From Candidatus Marimicrobium litorale (GTDB lineage Bacteria > Pseudomonadota > Gammaproteobacteria > Pseudomonadales > Halieaceae), in NCBI RefSeq assembly GCF_026262645.1, contig NZ_SHNO01000001.1, positions 1,798,001 to 1,862,000 of the forward strand: a stretch of 64,000 bases of DNA, given 5' to 3'. How positions within the stretch are numbered: position 1 is the stretch's first letter; each line of letters begins with the position of its first letter. This document shows, in pieces, positions 57,471 through 64,000 of this stretch. The notes beneath the pieces are model-generated. The model saw only the letters and a program-made list of their open reading frames with translations, was not told where the DNA came from and searched no databases. Position numbers and translations under genes: made by a program.

Positions 57471-58909
57471 ACTGGGAATCTGTCATCGGCCTAGAGGTGC
57501 ACCTGCAACTGGCTACCCGTTCCAAAATTTTCTCCGGCTCCGCCACCACCTTCGGTGCCGAACCGAATACGCAGGCCAGCGCCGTAGATCTCGCCATGCC
57601 CGGCATGTTGCCGGTGCTGAATGCCGAGGCCGTGCACTATGCCGTGAAATTTGGTCTGGGCATCGGGGCAAAAATCGGCAAACGCTCGATTTTTGACCGT
57701 AAAAACTATTTCTATCCTGACTCACCCAAAGGCTATCAGATCAGTCAGTTTGAAGCGCCTATCGTGGGCGAGGGCAACTTTGAAATCAGCTTGCCAGACG
57801 GCAGCACCCGCAGTATCGGCATCACCCGGGCACACCTCGAAGAGGACGCAGGGAAATCCCTGCACGAGGACTACCATGGTCAGTCCGGGATTGACCTAAA
57901 CCGCGCTGGCACCCCTCTGCTTGAAATCGTATCGGAGCCAGATATTCGCAATGCCACCGAAGCCGTCGCGTATCTGAAAGCATTGCACAGCCTGGTGACC
58001 TACCTGGAAATTTCCGACGGCAACATGGCCGAGGGCTCCATGCGCTGCGACATCAATATCTCTTTGCGCCCTCAGGGGAGCAGTACGCTGGGCACCCGTG
58101 CAGAAATCAAAAACGTCAACTCCTTCCGCTTTGTAGAAAAAGCCATCCAGCACGAGATCGAGCGCCAGTCTGATATTCTGGAGGACGGGGGCACGATTGT
58201 GCAGGAAACCCGGCTGTACGATGCCCAGCGCGATGAAACGCGACCTATGCGCAGCAAGGAAGTCGCGAACGACTACCGCTACTTCCCCGAGCCCGATCTA
58301 CTGCCGGTGGTGATAGATGATCCCTATATACTGGCTATTCAGCACACTCTACCGGAGCTGCCCACCACCAAACGCCATCGTTTCGCAGAGGCCTACGGCC
58401 TGAGCAACTACGATGCCAGCGTGCTGACAGATACTCGCCCGCTGGCTGACTATTTTGAAGTCGTCGTAGCTGCCTGTAACGACGCAAAAATCGCCGCCAA
58501 CTGGGTGCAGGTCGAGCTGCTGGGACAACTGAACAGGGATCAGACAAGCCTTGCCCAATGTCCCGTGCCCGCGGCCGATCTGGGTGGGCTGATTGCACGA
58601 ATACTTGATGGCAGCATCTCCGGCAAAATTGCCAAACAGGTATTCGAGGCTATGTGGCAGGGTGAAGGCAGTGCCGATAGCGTGATAGAGGCCCGCGGCC
58701 TGAAGCAGGTCAGTGACAGCGGTGCCCTCGAGGGCATTATCGCCGAGGTCATCGCAAGTCACCCGGAACAGGTACAACAGTTCCTGGAAGCGGACGAGGA
58801 CCGACGCAAAAAACTCACCGGCTTTTTTGTCGGACAAGTTATGAAGGTATCAAAGGGGCAGGCCAACCCGCAGATGGTCAACGAACTACTGGCTAAAAAG
58901 CTGGTATAG
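57467..58909 (+). CDS. gatB: Aspartyl/glutamyl-tRNA amidotransferase subunit B
   Basis: Subunit that activates the misacylated tRNA with ATP and carries out the transfer. It has 480 residues. [18 protein letters not shown], the region [17 protein letters not shown] and DINISLRP are conserved. The helical and YqeY-like tail runs from about 330 to the end. Overlaps gatA by 4 bp. Confidence 0.98.
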   Translation: MNWESVIGLEVHLQLATRSKIFSGSATTFGAEPNTQASAVDLAMPGMLPVLNAEAVHYAVKFGLGIGAKIGKRSIFDRKNYFYPDSPKGYQISQFEAPIVGEGNFEISLPDGSTRSIGITRAHLEEDAGKSLHEDYHGQSGIDLNRAGTPLLEIVSEPDIRNATEAVAYLKALHSLVTYLEISDGNMAEGSMRCDINISLRPQGSSTLGTRAEIKNVNSFRFVEKAIQHEIERQSDILEDGGTIVQETRLYDAQRDETRPMRSKEVANDYRYFPEPDLLPVVIDDPYILAIQHTLPELPTTKRHRFAEAYGLSNYDASVLTDTRPLADYFEVVVAACNDAKIAANWVQVELLGQLNRDQTSLAQCPVPAADLGGLIARILDGSISGKIAKQVFEAMWQGEGSADSVIEARGLKQVSDSGALEGIIAEVIASHPEQVQQFLEADEDRRKKLTGFFVGQVMKVSKGQANPQMVNELLAKKLV

Positions 58910-58922
58910 AGAGGCAGCAATC

Positions 58923-59213
58923 ATGCGCAAAGACAAGGAAAAAGTAATCGACGAGGTCTGGACGGAGGATCACGTAAAAAGCTACCTCAACGTGCGCTCC
59001 CATGACGGCACATCGGAAGATTTTCACATGTTGCTCAAAGCCTACCAGAGCATGCGCGCCTCCGACTTTGCGCTATTTGTGAACTTTTTCCTTGGCGAAA
59101 AGCGCGATCTCAACGCCACTGGCAAGGATGGACGAACGGTTCTTGATATCGTGTCGACCCATCGCCATGGCACGCCCTATGGGGCTATCCTGACAGCGGC
59201 CGGCGCTCGCTGA
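58923..59213 (+). CDS. PA4642-family conserved hypothetical protein
   Basis: Small protein of 96 residues resembling the Pseudomonas PA4642 family, which begins with MRKDK and has the pattern seen here as LLKAYQSMRASDFALFVNFF and the end RHGTPYGAIL. No signal peptide or membrane segment. A GAGAGGCAG ribosome site precedes the ATG. Located 13 bp after gatB and probably cotranscribed. Function unknown. Confidence 0.85.
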   Translation: MRKDKEKVIDEVWTEDHVKSYLNVRSHDGTSEDFHMLLKAYQSMRASDFALFVNFFLGEKRDLNATGKDGRTVLDIVSTHRHGTPYGAILTAAGAR

Positions 59214-59243
59214 GACGATCGCACCTCTCACGGCACGCCCCGC

Positions 59244-59855
59244 TTATGCCGGGTCTGTCGGCATACGCCCCTTGGCAAACTTCACGCGGTTTTCGCGTTT
59301 CTCTGCCTCGCTTTTACGCAACAGCACATAGACTGCACCGGTGCCACCGTGGCGCGGCTGCGCGCTGTGAAACGCAAGAACCACATCCAGCTCGCGTAAC
59401 CAGTGGTCAACGCAGCCCTTGAGGATAGAACTGCGCTCCTGTTGGGCCCTGCTCTCGCCCTTGCCGTGAATCAGGAGCACACTGCGCAGACCATATTCGT
59501 GAGCTTCCTCAAAAAATTCGAATACGCGGCGGCGTGCAACTTCCACCGTCATACGGTGCAGGTCCAGTCGCGACTGCATTTCGTACCGACCCTGTTTCAG
59601 CTTGCGAAAAACTCCGTTTTGCACGCCGGGCCTCTTCCAGGTGAGCACATACCAGGGATCCAGCGGTTCAACGGTACTGTCCGAGAGCGTATTGCGGTCA
59701 CCGGCTGGAAAATCCTCGGCCGCGCGGCGGCGGTGATCGAGCGATGTGTCGCGTTCCCGCGAGTTATCCTGTATCAGCGCCGCCCTGCGCGCGCGCTTCA
59801 GTGGTACCACATCGCTCATAGCCGCGGAAAAGAGATCGTCCTCGTCACTGCTCAT
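59244..59855 (-). CDS. Smr-domain endonuclease-like protein
   Basis: Protein of 203 residues with a C-terminal Smr domain. The core DLHRMTVEVARRRVFEFFEEA and the motif LIHGKGESR, with the conserved HGxG, lie at about 95-145. The N-terminal half is polar and helical. Homologues (SmrA/YfcN/SmrB group) include nucleases that act on stalled or collided ribosomes in E. coli, but assignment to one subgroup is not possible from this sequence. Divergent from the CWC gene. Confidence 0.88.
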   Translation of the reverse strand: MSSDEDDLFSAAMSDVVPLKRARRAALIQDNSRERDTSLDHRRRAAEDFPAGDRNTLSDSTVEPLDPWYVLTWKRPGVQNGVFRKLKQGRYEMQSRLDLHRMTVEVARRRVFEFFEEAHEYGLRSVLLIHGKGESRAQQERSSILKGCVDHWLRELDVVLAFHSAQPRHGGTGAVYVLLRKSEAEKRENRVKFAKGRMPTDPA

Positions 59856-59916
59856 TGTTACTCCCTCCTGCGTAGTCCGGTATTATAGCGTTATGCCACC
59901 AACAAAAGAGCGCAAT

Positions 59917-60132
59917 ATGAACCCACCGGACGCCTCCGCCAGCACCTGCCCCTTGTGCGGCAAAGACAATCAGTGCGCCATCGCAGCGGGCCGCGAACCC
60001 GCAACTTGCTGGTGCTGGAGCGCAAACCTCGATCCACTGGCGCGCGAGCGAGCCGCGGACACCGCGGATCAGCAATGCATTTGCGCTCACTGCGGCCGGC
60101 TCGAAAACGGGGAGCGTCCAGATGAAGGGTAA
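59917..60132 (+). CDS. Cysteine-rich CWC-family mini-protein
   Basis: Seventy-one-residue protein with nine cysteines arranged CPLCGKDNQC, CWCW, and CICAHCG, which fits the Cys-rich CWC family. The ATG at 59917 with GAG upstream is preferred over the ATG at 59893. It probably binds metal, likely zinc; function unknown. It overlaps cysZ by 11 bp, suggesting coupled expression. Confidence 0.8.
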   Translation: MNPPDASASTCPLCGKDNQCAIAAGREPATCWCWSANLDPLARERAADTADQQCICAHCGRLENGERPDEG

Positions 60133-60847
60133 CGTCGCGCGCGGCATCGAGTACCTCCCCAGAGGTGCACGACTGCTCAAGCACCCCGCCCTGCGACACT
60201 TCGTGATAGTGCCGCTGTTGGTCAACGTGGTGATCTTCTCAACCTTGATCGCGGTCGGTTTCAGCTATGTCAGCGATATGATGGCAGCACTGTTGTCGCG
60301 CATTCCCGAATGGCTGAGTTTTATCCAGTGGGTATTATGGCCGCTGATTGCTATCACCGTTGGGCTGGTCACCGGCTACCTGTTTACGACCGTTGCGCTG
60401 GTGGTCGCCTCACCTTTCAACGCACTGCTTGCCGAAAAAGCGGAAGAGCTGATTACCGGCGAGCAGGTCAACGGACTGGAGGGACTGGGGGCAGCGCTGC
60501 TCGCGGTGCCGCAAAGTATCGTGCGGGAACTCGCCAAGCTGTTGTATTACATCCCCATGGCGATATTCGCCCTGCTGCTGTCGTTTATACCCGGCGTTGG
60601 AGCCTTCGCCTGGCTGCTGCTGGGTGCATGGATGATGAGCATACAATTCGTCGACTACCCCATGGATAATCATCAGCTGGACTTTGGCGCAGTGAAGGAT
60701 GCGGTGCGGTCCAGGCGTCTCAGCAGCCTCGGTTTCGGGGGAGCCGTGGCACTGTGCACCACCATTCCCATCGTCAACTTTTTCGTGGTCCCCGCAGCAG
60801 TGGTAGGAGCTACCCTGCTGTGGTGCGAGGAGTTAAGCGACGGCTGA
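60122..60847 (+). CDS. cysZ: Sulfate transporter CysZ-like membrane protein (EI24 family)
   Basis: Inner-membrane protein of the EI24/CysZ family, which in E. coli supports sulfate uptake for cysteine synthesis. It has 241 residues with about four long membrane segments. ARLLKHPALRHFVIVPLLVN at the N-terminus, LVASPFNALLAEKAEEL, and LLGAWMMSIQFVDYPMDNHQ are conserved. The start lies within the CWC gene. Converges on the rhlB-like helicase with a 9 bp gap. Confidence 0.92.
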   Translation: MKGNVARGIEYLPRGARLLKHPALRHFVIVPLLVNVVIFSTLIAVGFSYVSDMMAALLSRIPEWLSFIQWVLWPLIAITVGLVTGYLFTTVALVVASPFNALLAEKAEELITGEQVNGLEGLGAALLAVPQSIVRELAKLLYYIPMAIFALLLSFIPGVGAFAWLLLGAWMMSIQFVDYPMDNHQLDFGAVKDAVRSRRLSSLGFGGAVALCTTIPIVNFFVVPAAVVGATLLWCEELSDG

Positions 60848-60856
60848 TACCGGCGG

Positions 60857-62281
60857 CTAGGTCAGCAACTCGCCAGGTGGGTGCGTGCATTCCAGTTTGG
60901 TTCCCAGCAGCGCTTCCAGATCAGGCAACAGAAACGCGTCGTCCTCGCTGGCAAAACTGACCGACACCCCGGTAGCGCCCGCACGCCCGGTGCGGCCAAT
61001 TCTGTGCACGTAATCTTCCGGATCCTCCGGGAGATTGTAATTCACCACGTGACTTACTCCCTCGACGTGAATACCGCGTCCAGCCACATCGGTGGCAACA
61101 AGTACCTTGAGCTCGCCGCTTTTAAATAGCTCCAGCGTGCGGGTGCGCTTGGCCTGCGGAATATCGCCTGAAAGAATGCCAGCGGACACGCCGGCCTTGC
61201 GCAGCCTCTCGTGCAATCGCCGTACCTGGTCACGCCGGTTAGCGAATACGATGACACTGGTGCAATCCGCACTGCGCAACAGGTTATCCAAAACCTTGTA
61301 ACGCTGGCTGCTACTCACCAGGTATATTTTCTGGTCCACCGAATCGGTCGCGACACTCTCGGGTTCTATTTCGATCGTAATGGGCTGGAAGGTCCATTGC
61401 TGCGCGAGATTGAGTATGTCCTGGGTAAACGTGGCCGAAAACAACAGGGTCTGACGATGATCCTTGTGCGGTGTGGCGCGCACAATGCGCTTGACCTGCG
61501 GGATAAAACCCATATCGAGCATGCGGTCTGCCTCGTCCAGTACCAGCGTCTCCACATGGTCCAGATAGATATCACGGCGGCTCATGAAATCGATCAGGCG
61601 CCCCGGAGTGGCCACAACCAGGTCGACCACCTCATTACCCAGCCGGTTGAGCTGCTTCTGATAATCCATCCCGCCAATCAGGGTCACCACCTTTAAATCG
61701 GTATGCTTACTCAAATCCTCAGCATCCGCGGCAATCTGCATCACCAGTTCGCGGGTGGGTGCAATCACCAGTGCCCGGGGTTCGCCGACGAAGCGCTCCC
61801 CTTCAGGGGGATGACACAGCAAATCATTAAAAATAGTCACCAGAAAAGCCGCCGTCTTGCCCGTGCCAGTCTGCGCCTTACCAATGGCGTCATGGCCCTG
61901 CAGGGTATGCGGCATAATGCCCCCCTGAATAGGGGAGCAGTACTTGAAACCAAGATCCGCAATGGCGTGCATCAACTCGTCTCGCAGTCCCAAATCATGA
62001 AAGCGTGTCTCGCCTTCCTTCGGCTCCACCACAAACTCATCCAGTGTCCATTGCGCGACTGCCGCCTTGGGCTTACGGGAACGACGACGCTTGCGGCCAT
62101 TGTTGGCAGACGTCGAGGTACCCTCGCGGCGCGCATGCTCCACTGCTGCGCCCCTGACAGACGTTTCATCGCGGGGGGGCTGGCCGACACTCGCAGACGC
62201 GGCGCCAGAGCCGGATGGGGAGGTCGGCTTTGGCGCAGCCTCACCCTTGCCCGAGAGGCGGTTAACTAGGTTCTTGATCAA
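60857..62281 (-). CDS. rhlB: DEAD-box ATP-dependent RNA helicase, RhlB-like
   Basis: RNA helicase of 474 residues. A disordered basic N-terminus (1-80, with [10 protein letters not shown]) precedes the two RecA domains. Motifs: Q motif YCSPIQ, motif I AQTGTGKT, Ia [48 protein letters not shown]. Domain order and the short acidic C-terminus fit RhlB; the extended N-terminus rather than a C-terminal extension resembles Pseudomonas RhlB. A role in an RNA degradosome is inferred from the family. Confidence 0.9.
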   Translation of the reverse strand: MIKNLVNRLSGKGEAAPKPTSPSGSGAASASVGQPPRDETSVRGAAVEHARREGTSTSANNGRKRRRSRKPKAAVAQWTLDEFVVEPKEGETRFHDLGLRDELMHAIADLGFKYCSPIQGGIMPHTLQGHDAIGKAQTGTGKTAAFLVTIFNDLLCHPPEGERFVGEPRALVIAPTRELVMQIAADAEDLSKHTDLKVVTLIGGMDYQKQLNRLGNEVVDLVVATPGRLIDFMSRRDIYLDHVETLVLDEADRMLDMGFIPQVKRIVRATPHKDHRQTLLFSATFTQDILNLAQQWTFQPITIEIEPESVATDSVDQKIYLVSSSQRYKVLDNLLRSADCTSVIVFANRRDQVRRLHERLRKAGVSAGILSGDIPQAKRTRTLELFKSGELKVLVATDVAGRGIHVEGVSHVVNYNLPEDPEDYVHRIGRTGRAGATGVSVSFASEDDAFLLPDLEALLGTKLECTHPPGELLT

Positions 62282-62404
62282 CGCGATGGGTCCCTTGACT
62301 GCTCAAAAAGTGCGCTAGTCTACCACCTTGTGGAACAAAAGGGGCGGGATACTGCAGGCGTATGGCCACCGCAATGGCACCGGCGGTGACGGCAACGAGC
62401 CCGG

Positions 62405-63004
62405 TCAGCGACCGGACGGCCACAATCGTGCCAGAAAATAGTCCACGCTGGTGTAACGACCACCACCGGTAAAAAGCAGGGCGAACAGCATCAGAAGATA
62501 CGTCACACCGAATTCAATCCCGTTGTTCAGGATGACAAATTTTCCCTTTTCGGTCAGCCATGAGTAATTGCCATGCTCGCGCAGTATCTCATTCGCCGCA
62601 CCGAGCCGGACGGCAACCTCCTGGGAACTTGAATCTGCGATGGCGGGCCAGCCGTTGGGCCAATGCACTGCAAAAATTGCCACCAGCATGGTCACCATCA
62701 GGGGAATACTGATCCAACGCGTCGCCAAGCCCAACAGCAGCAGCAAAGCACCGATCGCCTCCGTGTAAGCGGCAAGGTGCGCCATCAGCCAGGGCATCGG
62801 AAGCCCCAGGCCCCAATCGGGATTGCCAAACCACTCAATCGTGTTATCCATACCGGCGATTTTCTGTGTCCCTGCCATCCAGAAGATCGGCACGAGGTAC
62901 AGCCGCAGCGCCAATGGCGCAAGCCCGTCTGCGTAACGCAACCTGGAAAAAAGCGCGTTGTGAATTCCGTAATAAGCCCTTGCGATAGCGTCCATAGATT
63001 TCAC
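62405..63004 (-). CDS. DoxX-family membrane protein
   Basis: DoxX-like inner-membrane protein of 199 residues with four membrane segments. LRLYLVPIFWMAGTQKIAG at the N-terminus, AYTEAIGALLLLLGLATRW and a C-terminal segment LLMLFALLFTGGGRYTSVDYFL are typical. A soluble stretch of about 35 residues interrupts helices 3 and 4. Family function varies and is not established. Stands alone between rhlB and moeB with a start preceded by GAGGTGAAAT. Confidence 0.88.
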   Translation of the reverse strand: MKSMDAIARAYYGIHNALFSRLRYADGLAPLALRLYLVPIFWMAGTQKIAGMDNTIEWFGNPDWGLGLPMPWLMAHLAAYTEAIGALLLLLGLATRWISIPLMVTMLVAIFAVHWPNGWPAIADSSSQEVAVRLGAANEILREHGNYSWLTEKGKFVILNNGIEFGVTYLLMLFALLFTGGGRYTSVDYFLARLWPSGR

Positions 63005-63069
63005 CTCAGGTGTTTGTTACGGCTGTGACCACCATTATGACGCAAAGGTTTCGCCTCAGGTGGTTATTT

Positions 63070-63825
63070 TTACGGATTGAGGTGGGCGCAGTCGGGACAA
63101 TCCTGCCGGGGTGCGAGCGCTAGTTGTCGGATATCCATTGTGCGCAAATCCATCACCAGCAGCTTACCCCGCAGCGTAACGCCAAAACCCGTCAACACCT
63201 TCACCGCCTCCATCGCGAGCAGCGATCCAATCACTCCCACCAAAGGTGCCAGCACACCGCTTTCGCTGCAACTCAGCGCGGTCTTCTCTCCGGACTCGGT
63301 GTAAAGACAGCGGTAACAGGGACCTCCGCGGGCCGGGTCGAACAATGCCAGCTGCCCCTCGGTACGCACTGCCGCTGCCGACAGCAGTGGCACGCCTGCA
63401 GCAATGCAGGCCCGGTTCAATGCAAACCGCGCCGGGTAGTTATCCGTCGCATCCAGCACCAGATCGACGCGAGATACCAGCGCACCCATCGCCGCTGACG
63501 TCAGCCGCGTTTCAATCGCCTCCGCCTTTATCTCCTGGTTGAGGGCCGACACCGCCTCGACGGCGGACCGTGCCTTGTTAGCGCCTATATCTCGCTCACC
63601 GTGCGCAACCTGCCGCTGCAGGTTACCCAGTTCCACATGATCACCATCGGCGAGCAATAGCTCACCGACGCCGGCGGCACCAAGATACAAAGCGGCGGGA
63701 CAGCCGAGGCCACCGAGGCCAACGATCAACACGCGCGCTGCCAGCAAACGCTCCTGCCCGGCAATGTCGAACTCCGGCAACAGCAACTGTCGGTTGTAGC
63801 GCAATAACTGCTTATCCGACAGCAT
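63070..63825 (-). CDS. moeB: Molybdopterin-synthase adenylyltransferase (MoeB/ThiF family)
   Basis: E1-like enzyme that adenylates the C-terminal glycine of MoaD or ThiS. The ATG at 63825 gives 251 residues starting MLSDKQLLRYNRQLLLPEFD. The ATP loop GLGGLGCPAALYL, the DATDN segment and two zinc cysteine pairs (CYRC near 170 and CPDC at the C-terminus) are present. Overlaps the prmC stop by 14 bp. MoeB is favoured by the context next to prmC; a ThiF role cannot be excluded. Confidence 0.92.
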   Translation of the reverse strand: MLSDKQLLRYNRQLLLPEFDIAGQERLLAARVLIVGLGGLGCPAALYLGAAGVGELLLADGDHVELGNLQRQVAHGERDIGANKARSAVEAVSALNQEIKAEAIETRLTSAAMGALVSRVDLVLDATDNYPARFALNRACIAAGVPLLSAAAVRTEGQLALFDPARGGPCYRCLYTESGEKTALSCSESGVLAPLVGVIGSLLAMEAVKVLTGFGVTLRGKLLVMDLRTMDIRQLALAPRQDCPDCAHLNP

Positions 63826-64000
63826 GCCACTGTCCTCCACTGATGCGCGGCAGACCAGCGAGGTCCATACGGGTCTCCACACTGGAAAAACCCTCGCCAC
63901 GCAGCAGTGCACACACGTTATCGGCCTGCTCACAGCCGTGTTCCAGTAGCAGCCAACCCCCTTGCTTGAGGCGCGCGGGGGCCTCGTTCACCAACTGCTG
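63812..64000 (-). CDS. prmC: Peptide chain release factor N(5)-glutamine methyltransferase (C-terminal end only)
   Basis: The last 62 codons of a methyltransferase that methylates the GGQ glutamine of RF1 and RF2. The frame reads into the window edge. The pattern PARLKQGGWLLLEHGCEQ followed by VETRMDLAGLPR matches the PrmC/HemK C-terminus. Order prmC-moeB agrees with Pseudomonas. The catalytic NPPY motif would lie outside the window. Confidence 0.85.
   Translation of the reverse strand, partial: QQLVNEAPARLKQGGWLLLEHGCEQADNVCALLRGEGFSSVETRMDLAGLPRISGGQWHAVG

Overview
The window is a compact, GC-rich bacterial chromosome segment of almost entirely housekeeping genes. No transposase, integrase, phage gene, CRISPR array or tRNA gene was seen. 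Gene content (LpoA, RapZ, DolP, DarP, SspAB, ZapE, a PA4642-family protein) and an order resembling the Pseudomonas secA to gatB region point to Gammaproteobacteria. A marine Cellvibrionales/Halieaceae-type organism is a reasonable guess, but this is inference. The meso-DAP signature in MurE, the Lpt and Mla components and the bc1 complex indicate a Gram-negative aerobe.

Layout. 1-3277 (- strand) holds the 5' part of secA and an M23 envelope peptidase. 3574-20302 (- strand) is a full division and cell wall (dcw) cluster, mraZ-rsmH-ftsL-ftsI-murE-murF-mraY-murD-ftsW-murG-murC-ddl-ftsQ-ftsA-ftsZ, with a recognisable MraZ operator/promoter at 20333-20375. The RNase P RNA gene (20685-21036) follows, then rsmI and a + strand run lpoA-yraN-diaA-dolP. 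Next come sspAB, a bc1 operon with cytochromes b and c1 in one reading frame, rplM-rpsI, zapE, zapG, a Nif3-like gene, an AlgW/DegS-type protease, hisGD, ibaG and mlaC. From 37492 the + strand carries yrbG-kdsD-kdsC(fragment)-lptA-lptB-rpoN-hpf-ptsN-rapZ-npr and then mgtE-darP. The rest holds yhdP, rng-maf-mreDCB, gatCAB, a PA4642-family gene, smr, a CWC mini-protein with cysZ, an rhlB-like helicase, doxX, moeB and the 3' end of prmC.

The genes join peptidoglycan precursor synthesis (Mur, Ddl, MraY), septal synthesis and Z-ring function (FtsZAQWIL, ZapE, ZapG), elongation (MreBCD), synthase activation (LpoA) and outer-membrane lipid traffic (LptAB, MlaC, YhdP, DolP). No convincing undescribed system was found. 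The main anomalies are gaps at conserved positions: kdsC is cut at about 72 codons and lptC is absent; lpxC, murA, mlaFED and mlaB are missing from their usual slots. Others are the cytochrome b-c1 fusion, an apparent ATT start for mreC, an FtsI with SSQ in place of SSN, and a seven-codon ORF coupled to rpoN. Whether the gaps are biology, relocation or assembly error cannot be decided from this sequence.
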